Positions 51,099-59,364 of a DNA stretch of 64,000 bases are shown piece after piece; position 1 is the first letter of the stretch; each line of letters starts with the position of its first letter. Below the pieces are notes generated by a model that ran no database searches, had not been told where the DNA came from, and saw nothing but the letters and a program-made list of their open reading frames with translations. A program made the position numbers and the translations under genes. Origin of the DNA: Robertmurraya andreesenii (lineage in GTDB: Bacteria; Bacillota; Bacilli; Bacillales; Cytobacillaceae). The stretch spans positions 310,001 to 374,000 of the forward strand of contig NZ_JAUSTU010000001.1 in assembly GCF_030813005.1 (NCBI RefSeq), read 5' to 3'.

Positions 51099-52679
51099 AT
51101 GGGTAATGACTTTAAGAATGAGGTACTATCCCGTCGCACCTTTGCAATTATTTCTCACCCGGATGCTGGGAAAACAACTTTGACCGAGAAGCTTCTTCTT
51201 TTTGGCGGAGCCATTCGTGATGCTGGTACAGTGAAAGGGAAAAAGACAGGGAAATATGCAACAAGTGACTGGATGGAAATTGAGAAGCAACGTGGGATTT
51301 CAGTAACATCAAGCGTGATGCAATTTGAGTATCAAAACTGTCGTGTAAACATCTTAGATACCCCAGGACACCAGGATTTTAGTGAGGATACGTATCGAAC
51401 ATTAACCGCTGTAGATAGTGCTGTAATGATTATCGATTCAGCAAAAGGAATTGAGGAGCAGACCTTAAAGCTGTTCAAGGTTTGCCGCATGCGTGGGATT
51501 CCGATATTTACCTTCATTAATAAGCTAGACCGAGAAGGCAGAACTCCTTTAGAGCTGCTTGCAGAACTTGAGGAGGTCATGGAAATAGAATCCTATCCAA
51601 TGAACTGGCCAATCGGTATGGGCAAGGAATTCCTAGGGATCTATGATCGCTACTATAAGCGAATTGAGCAATTTCGTGTGGACGAGGACAAACGCTATGT
51701 GGAGCTTAATGAGGATGGAGAAATTGAAGGGGAGCACCCTCTTAAGCAAAGCGGTCTCTATGACCAGACGCTTGAAGAAATTATGCTGTTAAATGAGGCT
51801 GGAAATGAATTTTCCCGAGAAAGAATCGAGAATGGTGAACTAACACCTGTATTTTTCGGAAGTGCCTTAACAAATTTTGGCGTCCAAACCTTCCTTGAAA
51901 CCTATTTACAATTCGCTCCACCCCCGCAGGGAAGAAATTCAACCGAGGGTAAAATCGATCCAATGTCTGAAGAGTTTTCTGGATTTATTTTCAAGATTCA
52001 AGCCAACATGAATCCAGCTCATCGGGACAGAATTGCCTTTTTACGCATCTGTTCAGGAAAATTTGAAAGAGGCATGACGGTCAACTTACCGAGATTGAAC
52101 AAGCAAATAAAGCTTGCTCAATCTACACAGTTTATGGCGGATGATCGCAGCACAGTTGAGGAAGCTGTAAGTGGAGACATCATTGGCTTGTACGATCCGG
52201 GTATGTACCAAATTGGAGATACGTTGACCGTGGGCAAGAATGATTTCCAATATGAGAGATTACCGCAGTTTACACCGGAACTGTTTGTACGTGTAACCGC
52301 AAAGAACGTCATGAAGCAAAAGCATTTTTACAAGGGAATCGAGCAGTTAGTGCAAGAGGGAGCGATTCAGCTATTTCGGAATGTTAGAAACGAGGATTAT
52401 TTATTAGGGGCAGTCGGTCAGCTACAATTTGAAGTCTTTGAGCACCGCATGAAGAATGAATACAATGTCGAAGTGATTATGGAGCGGTTAGGCTCGAAAA
52501 TCACGAGATGGGTCGAAAATGAAACCGTGAATGAAAGCCTATCTGCTCAAAGAAGTATTCTTGTGAAGGATCGCTATGGAAAATTAGCCTTCCTTTTTGA
52601 AAATGATTTTGCGCTCCGATGGTTCCAGGACAAAAATCCTGATATCAAATTATACAATCCGATGGATGATTACCAGTAA
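51099..52679 (+). CDS. prfC: Peptide chain release factor 3 (RF3)
   Basis: A 526-aa GTPase that removes RF1/RF2 from the ribosome after termination. G motifs: SHPDAGKTTLTEK (G1), the G2 Thr region around KQRGISVTSS, DTPGHQDF (G3) and NKLD (G4). The C-terminal RF3 domain is complete. The frame opens at ATG 51078, but the GGAAAGG inside that stretch and family starts (MxNDF) favour the ATG at 51099. It is a single-gene unit with a terminator at 52688. Confidence 0.95.
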   Translation: MGNDFKNEVLSRRTFAIISHPDAGKTTLTEKLLLFGGAIRDAGTVKGKKTGKYATSDWMEIEKQRGISVTSSVMQFEYQNCRVNILDTPGHQDFSEDTYRTLTAVDSAVMIIDSAKGIEEQTLKLFKVCRMRGIPIFTFINKLDREGRTPLELLAELEEVMEIESYPMNWPIGMGKEFLGIYDRYYKRIEQFRVDEDKRYVELNEDGEIEGEHPLKQSGLYDQTLEEIMLLNEAGNEFSRERIENGELTPVFFGSALTNFGVQTFLETYLQFAPPPQGRNSTEGKIDPMSEEFSGFIFKIQANMNPAHRDRIAFLRICSGKFERGMTVNLPRLNKQIKLAQSTQFMADDRSTVEEAVSGDIIGLYDPGMYQIGDTLTVGKNDFQYERLPQFTPELFVRVTAKNVMKQKHFYKGIEQLVQEGAIQLFRNVRNEDYLLGAVGQLQFEVFEHRMKNEYNVEVIMERLGSKITRWVENETVNESLSAQRSILVKDRYGKLAFLFENDFALRWFQDKNPDIKLYNPMDDYQ

Positions 52680-52687
52680 CATACAAG

Positions 52688-52719
52688 GAAAACGACTCAA
52701 ATATGGGTCGTTTTTTATT
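52688..52719 (+). terminator. Rho-independent terminator of prfC
   Basis: AAAACGACTCA pairs with TGGGTCGTTTT, followed by TT and ATTTT. Confidence 0.85.
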
Positions 52720-52830
52720 TTGGCTTTACATTGACATCCGTCCTAATCATATATTAATATAATGTTATTCTTTGCTTTAATGCTAAAAAGCGTTTCAGTG
52801 CGAAAATATTTTTGAACGAGGGATAAGGCG

Positions 52831-54210
52831 ATGAGACAGGAGCAAGCAATAATAAAACTAACTTTCTTGGAGGCTATTCTACTAACCTTGCTTATTTTGG
52901 GAGGAGTTAGTTTTCTTATAATCAAATACGAAGCTGTTCCACATATTCCGATTGTCCTCGCAATTTTTTTGCTATTTTTATATGGAATGATCAAAAAGGT
53001 TTCCATTAAGGACTTAGAGAGTGGGATGATTGAAGGGGCAAAATCTGGGCTTGGCGCAGTGATGATCTTCTTTTTTATTGGCATGCTGATTAGCAGCTGG
53101 ATGGCAAGTGGCACGATTCCAACCTTCATCTATTTTGCATTAGAGTTTGTAAACGGTAAATTTTTTTACTGTGTTGTGTTTGTAGTGACATCACTAATTG
53201 GCATTAGCATTGGGAGCTCACTAACGACTGCTGCAACCTTAGGCGTTGCCTTTATGAGTGTCAGCTCAGCCTTGGATTTCTCATTGCCTATTACAGCAGG
53301 GGCGATTATTTCGGGGGCTTTCTTTGGTGATAAAATGTCTCCCATATCAGATACAACGAATCTCGCTTCGATGACTGTGAAGGTAGATTTATTCGAGCAT
53401 ATCAAAAATATGATGTGGACAACGGTTCCGGCTTTCCTGTTATCCTTTGTCCTTTTTGCTGCACTTTCTCCAGCTGAAGCATCGGCTAGCTTTGAGAAGA
53501 TTTCTTTATTAAAAGAAACCTTACGCTCTTTAAATCTCGTACATTTATACTCTATCTTGCCATTTCTTGTGCTTACATTTTTGGCAATCAAAAGAGTTTC
53601 GTCCATTGTTACTTTATCCGCAGGAATTCTATCATCATTAGTGTTGACATTTTTCGTTCAGGAGAATTTTAACTTTGCAGTTATGATTAAGCTCTTGTTT
53701 AGCGGCTTTGAAATAAAGAGTGGTGTGGAAGAAATCGATGTGCTCTTAGGCAGAGGAGGGATGGAAAGCATGATGTTTTCTATGTCGCTCGTGCTCCTTG
53801 CACTAGCTTTAGGAGGGCTTTTGTTCAAAATTGGGATTATGGATGCTCTCCTAAATGCCATTTCCGCTTTCCTATATAAAGTGCCACTTCTAGTTCTTTC
53901 AACGGTAACAACTGCCATTGGTATCAATTTTTTAGTAGGAGAGCAATATTTATCGATCCTTCTAACAGGAAATGCATTTGAGCAGCCTTTTAAAAAAGCA
54001 GGGCTTCATCTAAAAAATCTATCCCGAATCTTGGAGGATGCAGGGACGGTGATCAATCCACTCGTTCCATGGGGAGTTTGTGGAGTCTTTTTGTCAGGAG
54101 TTCTAGGTGTCGATACGATTGATTATGTACCATATGCCTTCTTCTGTCTCCTATCTCCTATTATTACACTTTTCTTTGGGTTTACAGGGATTAGAATTTC
54201 AAAACTATAG
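52831..54210 (+). CDS. nhaC: NhaC-family Na+/H+ antiporter
   Basis: A 459-aa membrane protein with 11-12 helices. NhaC-family landmarks are GAKSGLGAVMIFFFIGMLIS, ATLGVAFMSV, GAIISGAFFGDKMSPISDTTN and EDAGTVINPLVPWGVCG. It exports sodium in exchange for protons; relatives such as MleN exchange malate and lactate, so the substrate is not certain. Terminator follows. Confidence 0.88.
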   Translation: MRQEQAIIKLTFLEAILLTLLILGGVSFLIIKYEAVPHIPIVLAIFLLFLYGMIKKVSIKDLESGMIEGAKSGLGAVMIFFFIGMLISSWMASGTIPTFIYFALEFVNGKFFYCVVFVVTSLIGISIGSSLTTAATLGVAFMSVSSALDFSLPITAGAIISGAFFGDKMSPISDTTNLASMTVKVDLFEHIKNMMWTTVPAFLLSFVLFAALSPAEASASFEKISLLKETLRSLNLVHLYSILPFLVLTFLAIKRVSSIVTLSAGILSSLVLTFFVQENFNFAVMIKLLFSGFEIKSGVEEIDVLLGRGGMESMMFSMSLVLLALALGGLLFKIGIMDALLNAISAFLYKVPLLVLSTVTTAIGINFLVGEQYLSILLTGNAFEQPFKKAGLHLKNLSRILEDAGTVINPLVPWGVCGVFLSGVLGVDTIDYVPYAFFCLLSPIITLFFGFTGIRISKL

Positions 54211-54230
54211 CATTCACTTTAGCAGCTACT

Positions 54231-54249
54231 CTATCGGCTGCTTTTTTTT
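54231..54249 (+). terminator. Rho-independent terminator
   Basis: AGCAGC pairs with GCTGCT across a 10-nt loop, followed by eight T residues. Confidence 0.75.
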
Positions 54250-54301
54250 GCGTCCATTTCTGGTACTAGAAATGTCGAATTATTGTTTTTTTATTTTCCC
54301 A

Positions 54302-54330
54302 ACCCCCAAAATGGATTTTGCTCATGCGTA
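54302..54330 (+). promoter_or_regulatory. Putative SigI promoter of the DUF5667 gene
   Basis: ACCCCC (54302-54307) and CGTA (54327-54330) with a 19-bp gap resemble the SigI promoter form (ACCCCC and CGWA). The same two elements with the same gap occur upstream of sigI. Confidence 0.6.
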
Positions 54331-54344
54331 TCTCTTTAATAGAT

Positions 54345-54354
54345 GGCGGCCGCC
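54345..54354. other. GC palindrome GGCGGCCGCC in the leader
   Basis: A perfect 10-bp GC palindrome containing a NotI recognition sequence, standing out in AT-rich surroundings, just after the presumed transcription start and 28 bp before the DUF5667 start codon. Confidence 0.6.
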
Positions 54355-54381
54355 TTAAAAAAAATCATGAGGTGAAAGAAG

Positions 54382-55548
54382 ATGAACAAAAAATCGAAGA
54401 AATTACTCGCAATAGCAGCAACAGGATTTTTGGTATTCTCCACAACACCAGCATTTGCTGAAGATAATGGGCTTGGCCTCACAGTTGTAGATGATACAAA
54501 AGCAGTGAATCAGAACGCTGAGACTGATGTGAATAGCATAACAAGCGAAGATGGTAATGAAGCAACAGTTGATCAAAATACGGAAGCTCCCTCCCTTCTT
54601 CCTGGAGACTTCTTTTATTTTGCAAAAACAGTCTTAGAAAAAATAAAGCTCGCCTTTACCTTCGATAACGAAGAGGAAGCGAAACTATTTACTACATATG
54701 CATCTGAACGATTGGCGGAAGCAGAGGCTCTTTTCAAAAATGGAGAAGAGGATAAAGCGCTGGAGACTATCCAAAAAGCGCTCGAGAATCTAGATAGTGC
54801 GGGAGATTTAGTGGAAGGTGGGTCTTCTACAGTTGAAGAAAAGGAGGAGAATTCGAAGGTGACAGATGACGACTCCACTCCAAAGGACGAAGAAGCTTCC
54901 ACTACGGAAGAAACGATGACACCGAAAACGGATGAGGAGACAACTGTTGAGGATTCTTATAATGAAGTGGAAAAGCTCATTTCCCAAAATATTATTGCCT
55001 TGAAAGCAGCCCTAGAAAAGGTAAAGAATCCGGTTGCAAAGGCAGCACTTCAAAGAAACATTGAAAAAAGCTATGCAAAACTCGCGAAGAAGCTTGAAAA
55101 GATAGAAGAAAAATACGCCAATAAAGACGATGACTCCGCTGCTGATGTTGACATTCCGAATGAAATAAAGGAGGAAGACGGTACTCAACCATCTGCAAAG
55201 GCGCCAGAAGTTGTAGAGCCTCCTGTTATTAAGGATGAGCAAGCTACTGAGAAATCAGTTGAAGATGAACGTGTAGTTGAAAGTATTAAGAAAGACCAGA
55301 AGAACAGGGTGAAAGAAGTAAGACAAGAAATCAAGGAAATAAAACAGCAGGAAAAGGCTAAACAGAAACAAGTTAAAATGGAACAGAAACAAGTAGCAAA
55401 GGAAGGCAAGCGAGTTGAAAAAGAAATAAAGAAACAGGAGAAACAAGCTGAAAAGCAGGCAAAGCATGCTGAGAAGCAGCAAGAAAAGAAACATGGTCAA
55501 GGTCATTCAAAGGACCAAAGCAAAAAGGAACACGGTAAAGATAAATAA
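54382..55548 (+). CDS. Secreted DUF5667-domain protein with long charged tail
   Basis: A 388-aa protein. A signal peptide ends at AFA-ED (about residue 26). DUF5667-like sequence lies around residues 73-140 (LLPGDFFYFAKTVLEKIKLAF, partly shown) and again more weakly around 195-245. An acidic Thr/Glu linker separates these. Residues 290-388 are Lys/Glu/Gln-rich coiled coil ending in GHSKDQSKKEHGKDK. It is exported but has no lipobox or LPXTG. The gene precedes sigI by 142 bp and has a SigI-like promoter, so it is a likely SigI target. Confidence 0.82.
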   Translation: MNKKSKKLLAIAATGFLVFSTTPAFAEDNGLGLTVVDDTKAVNQNAETDVNSITSEDGNEATVDQNTEAPSLLPGDFFYFAKTVLEKIKLAFTFDNEEEAKLFTTYASERLAEAEALFKNGEEDKALETIQKALENLDSAGDLVEGGSSTVEEKEENSKVTDDDSTPKDEEASTTEETMTPKTDEETTVEDSYNEVEKLISQNIIALKAALEKVKNPVAKAALQRNIEKSYAKLAKKLEKIEEKYANKDDDSAADVDIPNEIKEEDGTQPSAKAPEVVEPPVIKDEQATEKSVEDERVVESIKKDQKNRVKEVRQEIKEIKQQEKAKQKQVKMEQKQVAKEGKRVEKEIKKQEKQAEKQAKHAEKQQEKKHGQGHSKDQSKKEHGKDK

Positions 55549-55629
55549 GCCCATTCAGGAGCTCCATCCATTATGGTGGAGCTTCAAACATCTCACCTCA
55601 GGTCACAGGATTCACATTTCCAAAACCTT

Positions 55630-55658
55630 ACCCTTAAAAAAAGACCAAGCATATCGTA
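55630..55658 (+). promoter_or_regulatory. Putative autoregulatory SigI promoter
   Basis: ACCCTT (55630-55635) and CGTA (55655-55658), gap 19 bp, parallel the elements at 54302. The sigI GTG lies 33 bp downstream. Confidence 0.55.
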
Positions 55659-55690
55659 ATATATAGATGTGATCAAAAAGGGGTGAGACT

Positions 55691-56434
55691 GTGCTTGGTT
55701 TATTGTTCTTGACCAAAAAGAAGGAAAAATCACTTGAGGAAACGGTTTTATACATACAAAAAGGTGATTTGGCACTTCAAAACGAACTCATTACAGCTTA
55801 TAAGCCATTCATTGCAAAATCAGTTTCAGCCGTTTGCAAAAGGTATATTAGTGAAATAGATGATGAATTTAGTATTGGGTTAATCGCCTTTCACGAAGCG
55901 ATTGAGAAATTCGAACCAACAAAAGGCAGCTCTATGCTGAAGTTTGCTGATGTCATTATAAAACGAAGAGTGATTGATTATATTCGTTCTCAAATCAAGC
56001 ATAGGAATGTGAGCTTTGAGATAAGTGAAGAACAAGACGATGAAAATCCTCAATCGACTATTGAAGCGAAGGTGTCGATTGATGCATTTCAAAAGGAATT
56101 AGACGTGGAGTTAAGAAAGCATGAGATTATCCAATTTGCTCATGTACTCCGGGAATATGGCTTAACCTTCGAGGATTTAGTAAAGAACTCTCCAAAACAT
56201 GTTGATGCCAGGAAAAGTGCCATGGAAGTGGCTCAAATCGTCGTACAGAAGGAAGAATTAAAGAGCTTTTTATTAGAAAAAAGAAAGCTTCCAATCAAAC
56301 AATTAGAAGAATTGGTACAGGTAAGCAGAAAAACAATTGAAAGAAACCGGAAATATATTATTGCCATGTCGCTGATTTTGATGGGCGATTATGTTTACTT
56401 ACGAGATTATATAAAAGGGGTGTTAGAAACGTGA
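55691..56434 (+). CDS. sigI: RNA polymerase sigma factor SigI
   Basis: A 247-aa sigma-70 family factor of the SigI group. Region 2 includes AYKPFIAKSVSAVCKRY, DEFSIGLIAFHEAIEKFEPTKG and FADVIIKRRVIDYIRSQ. Region 4-like sequence (LPIKQLEELVQVSRKTIERNRKY) lies near the end. GTG at 55691 with AAAGGGG. Its 3' end overlaps rsgI by 4 nt, the standard sigI-rsgI arrangement. SigI responds to heat and cell-wall signals. Confidence 0.92.
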   Translation: MLGLLFLTKKKEKSLEETVLYIQKGDLALQNELITAYKPFIAKSVSAVCKRYISEIDDEFSIGLIAFHEAIEKFEPTKGSSMLKFADVIIKRRVIDYIRSQIKHRNVSFEISEEQDDENPQSTIEAKVSIDAFQKELDVELRKHEIIQFAHVLREYGLTFEDLVKNSPKHVDARKSAMEVAQIVVQKEELKSFLLEKRKLPIKQLEELVQVSRKTIERNRKYIIAMSLILMGDYVYLRDYIKGVLET

Positions 56435-57537
56435 TCAAAGGAATTATTATGGAAATGAATGAACGTTTTTTAACATTGTTAACCCCCGATGGTGAATTCC
56501 TTCAAGTTAGAAAAAAAAGCAACGATTATCAAATCGGACAAGAAATTTTGGTTCCAGTGGAAGATAGAGGAACATTTTTTTCTAATGTAAAGGTGTGGAA
56601 AGGAAAGTCGGTTGTCGCATTTGCTATCGCCTGTATCCTTGCACTAGTTACTTTTATCCCGATTGGCAAGGATGAAGTATACGCCTATATGAGCATTGAT
56701 GTTAATCCTAGTATAGAACTGGGTGTTAACGAGGATTTAGCCGTAATCGAGTTGATTTCCTACAACGATAGTGGGAAGAAAATTATTGCTGATCTGCCTA
56801 AGTGGAGAAACAAAGATATTCATGAAGTAACAGGCTATATCCTGAAGAGCCTGAAAACAAACGGTTATCTTAAAGGGGAACAGGAAGTAATTGTTGGCAC
56901 TGTCCACACAGGAGGGATTAACGAGAAGAGTGATCTGAAGCTTGAGGCCGCTATAGGAGAAATGAAGGAAGCGGTTACGAAAGATAAGGGAGAGCTTATC
57001 ACCTTTGAGGCCACCAAAAAGGAAAGACAAACGGCTCTAGAAGCTGGAGTTTCAACTGGGAAGCTGATGGCGGAGCAACAAAAGGGTAAGCTTGAACAAA
57101 TCGAAAGCACAAGAAAGAACAAGGAAGATTCTCGACAAAAGGAAAGTCGTACTGTGCAACAAAAGCCAGTAATTGAAAAGAATACAAAAAAGGAGCAGAC
57201 CCCAAATAACAATGGGAAAGCCAAAAAGGAAAAAATAAATAAGAACAAAGCTCCTCATGACAAAATAGATCATAATCCATCTAAGAATAATAAGAATGAG
57301 TCAAGAAGAGACCAACGACCGGGTCAAGAAGATAAGTTAAAAGAAGAAAAAGCGGGGAAGAATCAGGGGAATTCTGATCAATATAAGAATAAAAATCAGA
57401 AGCATAACTGGGACAAAAACCCTTCCCGTAATAAAAATCAATCCAATCATAATGGAAAGTCCAATAGCAAAGGGAAAAAGGATGAAAAACCGAACCGAGC
57501 TAACGACGCTAAAAAGGAAAAGGAAAACTGGAAATAA
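56431..57537 (+). CDS. rsgI: Anti-sigma-I factor RsgI
   Basis: A 368-aa single-pass protein. The N-terminal cytoplasmic RsgI domain (1-57) binds SigI; TM is at about 59-77. The outside domain starts with YMSIDVNPSIELGVN, whose Asn92-Pro93 is the self-cleavage site known in the RsgI family. Residues about 225-368 are a disordered Lys/Asn/Gln-rich tail (NKNKAPHDKIDHNPSKNNKN). The tail is long and has no carbohydrate-binding module, unlike many clostridial RsgI. GTG start at 56431. Confidence 0.92.
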   Translation: MIKGIIMEMNERFLTLLTPDGEFLQVRKKSNDYQIGQEILVPVEDRGTFFSNVKVWKGKSVVAFAIACILALVTFIPIGKDEVYAYMSIDVNPSIELGVNEDLAVIELISYNDSGKKIIADLPKWRNKDIHEVTGYILKSLKTNGYLKGEQEVIVGTVHTGGINEKSDLKLEAAIGEMKEAVTKDKGELITFEATKKERQTALEAGVSTGKLMAEQQKGKLEQIESTRKNKEDSRQKESRTVQQKPVIEKNTKKEQTPNNNGKAKKEKINKNKAPHDKIDHNPSKNNKNESRRDQRPGQEDKLKEEKAGKNQGNSDQYKNKNQKHNWDKNPSRNKNQSNHNGKSNSKGKKDEKPNRANDAKKEKENWK

Positions 57538-57567
57538 GAAGTCCGGCGCTGTTGCCGGACTTCTTTG
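57538..57567 (+). terminator. Hairpin terminator after rsgI
   Basis: GAAGTCCGGC pairs perfectly with GCCGGACTTC, followed by only TTT. It lies between convergent rsgI and the SASP gene. Confidence 0.65.
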
Positions 57568-57593
57568 CCATCTATTATGGTTATTTGTGGGGA

Positions 57594-57791
57594 TTATTTG
57601 TTTTGTCCAGAAAGCTGTGCTTGAGCCTGGTGAACAAGTCGTTTCGTGATTTCTCCACCAACGGATCCATTTGCTCGGGAAACGGTATCAGAACCAAGTG
57701 TCACTCCGAATTCCTGTGCGATTTCATATTTAACCTGGTCTAAATATTGCTCAATCCCAGGGACTAATAGCTTATTGCTGCTTCTTGCCAT
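57594..57791 (-). CDS. Alpha/beta-type small acid-soluble spore protein
   Basis: A 65-aa DNA-binding spore protein. The GPR protease site KYEIAQEFGV and the conserved GGEITKRLV block are intact; ARSSNKLLVPG is the normal start. The longer frame reaching 57998 is not needed, since AAGGAGCTGAG serves the ATG at 57791. It protects spore DNA and is degraded at germination. It should be sigma-G controlled, but I could not identify a clear promoter. Confidence 0.93.
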   Translation of the reverse strand: MARSSNKLLVPGIEQYLDQVKYEIAQEFGVTLGSDTVSRANGSVGGEITKRLVHQAQAQLSGQNK

Positions 57792-57998
57792 TTCTCTCAG
57801 CTCCTTAAATAATTTACAGAAGATTAATCTCTGTGTATTTATTATTTGAGAAAGCTCAAAATACATAAGTGGAAAATATGACAAAAAACCATTATGAGCC
57901 TGCTTAATAATAGTCGGTAGCATACCTTCTCTTCGTTGTTGCTCCAAAACCATGAGCAAAGACTCGTTCAGGTATACCACCGACAATGAACTATTCAC

Positions 57999-58030
57999 AA
58001 AAAAAAGAGCAGGAATATTCCCGCTCTTGT
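57999..58030 (-). terminator. Rho-independent terminator of glcF
   Basis: On the minus strand AAGAGCGGGAATATTCCTGCTCTT folds as AAGAGC/GCTCTT with GGAATATTCC inside and is followed by eight T residues. Confidence 0.85.
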
Positions 58031-58041
58031 TACATGTTTTA

Positions 58042-59364
58042 TTACTTTACAGCCTCCAGCAATAAGTCAACAATATGCACGGCTCTCATTTTATCGCTAA
58101 GGCCTTCTCTTTCAATCCCGAGCTTCATTTGAAGAAGACAGCCAGGATTTGCGGTCACGACCGTTGTTGCATGAGTTGACTTTGTTTGCTCCATTTTATA
58201 ATCCAAAATTTGCATCGACATTTCTGATTCGACAATATTATAGATACCTGCTGAGCCACAACAGCGATCAGCATCCTTCATCTCTTTGTAGTCTGCTCCT
58301 TCAATCGCTTGTAAAAGGGCACGTGGTGCTGCAGCTGTCTTCATGACATTTCGCAAATGACAGGAATCCTGATAGGTGACAATTTGGTATGGTAGCTCTA
58401 GTTTGACCTTTTTATGAAAATCAACTTCATACAATATTTGTGTAATATCCTTTATTTTATTCTTAAAGTCAATGGCACGATCCTTCCATACCGGGTCATC
58501 CTTCAGAAGATGGTCGTAATCGACAAGGAAGGCTCCACAGCCACCCGCATTCGTGATAATGTAATCGACATCCAAATCTTCAAAGGCTTGAATATTTTTT
58601 CTTGCCAGATCCTTTGAGCCACTCTTCTCACCGCTATGTCCATGCAGGGCACCACAGCAATTTTGACCCTTTGGAATAACGATTTCACAACCAGCGAGCT
58701 GTAATAGCTTCATGGTCGCATTATTTGTCTCAAGGAACATCGTATCCATCAAACAGCCAGTGAAAAAGGCAACTCGCTTCGTTTTTGGAGCTTCTGCAGG
58801 TAAGAATTCAGGTCGGTTTTTCATTTCCTTCATCGATGGAACCTTTGGCAGCACTCTTTCCATCGTAGCTAATGATTCAGGGAATAGCTTCATAATGCCA
58901 GTTCCTCTTGCTACCTTTTGCAGGCCAGAGCGCTGGTAAAATCCCAATAAGCCCATTGCGGTTCTCATGCGATTTTGATGAGGAAAAAGTCCATCAAACA
59001 CGACCTTGCGAACAGTGCGAACAGGTAAGCTATGCTTTTTATTTTGATTGATAATATCTCGTGCTTCCTCAAGTAGATGACCATAGTTGACGCCAGATGG
59101 ACAAACAGGTTCACAGGCACGGCAGCCAAGACATTGATTTAACGACTTCTCAAAATCTTCATCTGGCTCGATTAATCCATCGACAACCGCCTTCATTAAC
59201 GCAATTCGGCCACGGGGAGAATGGGATTCTTTAAAGCCCGATTCGATATAAGTTGGGCATGATGGTAAGCAAAAGCCGCAGCGCATACAGTTCAGTAGTT
59301 CGTCTTCGTTCATACGGTTCTTGAATTCTGTTTGAATTGTTTGTTGTTCTTGCACTGTTGTCAT
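58042..59364 (-). CDS. glcF: Glycolate oxidase iron-sulfur subunit GlcF (YsfD-like)
   Basis: A 440-aa protein. Two 4Fe-4S motifs are CMRCGFCLPSCP and CLGCRACEPVCP; two cysteine-rich CCG domains follow (NCCGALHGHSG and RCCGSAGIYN). It is the electron-transfer partner of GlcD, oxidising glycolate or a related 2-hydroxyacid. The start overlaps the glcD stop by 4 nt. Homologous to B. subtilis ysfD. Confidence 0.92.
   Translation of the reverse strand: MTTVQEQQTIQTEFKNRMNEDELLNCMRCGFCLPSCPTYIESGFKESHSPRGRIALMKAVVDGLIEPDEDFEKSLNQCLGCRACEPVCPSGVNYGHLLEEARDIINQNKKHSLPVRTVRKVVFDGLFPHQNRMRTAMGLLGFYQRSGLQKVARGTGIMKLFPESLATMERVLPKVPSMKEMKNRPEFLPAEAPKTKRVAFFTGCLMDTMFLETNNATMKLLQLAGCEIVIPKGQNCCGALHGHSGEKSGSKDLARKNIQAFEDLDVDYIITNAGGCGAFLVDYDHLLKDDPVWKDRAIDFKNKIKDITQILYEVDFHKKVKLELPYQIVTYQDSCHLRNVMKTAAAPRALLQAIEGADYKEMKDADRCCGSAGIYNIVESEMSMQILDYKMEQTKSTHATTVVTANPGCLLQMKLGIEREGLSDKMRAVHIVDLLLEAVK

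Noticed and set aside
57792..57998. N-terminal extension of the SASP gene
   Set aside because: SASP proteins have a fixed short start, and AAGGAG directly precedes ATG 57791.
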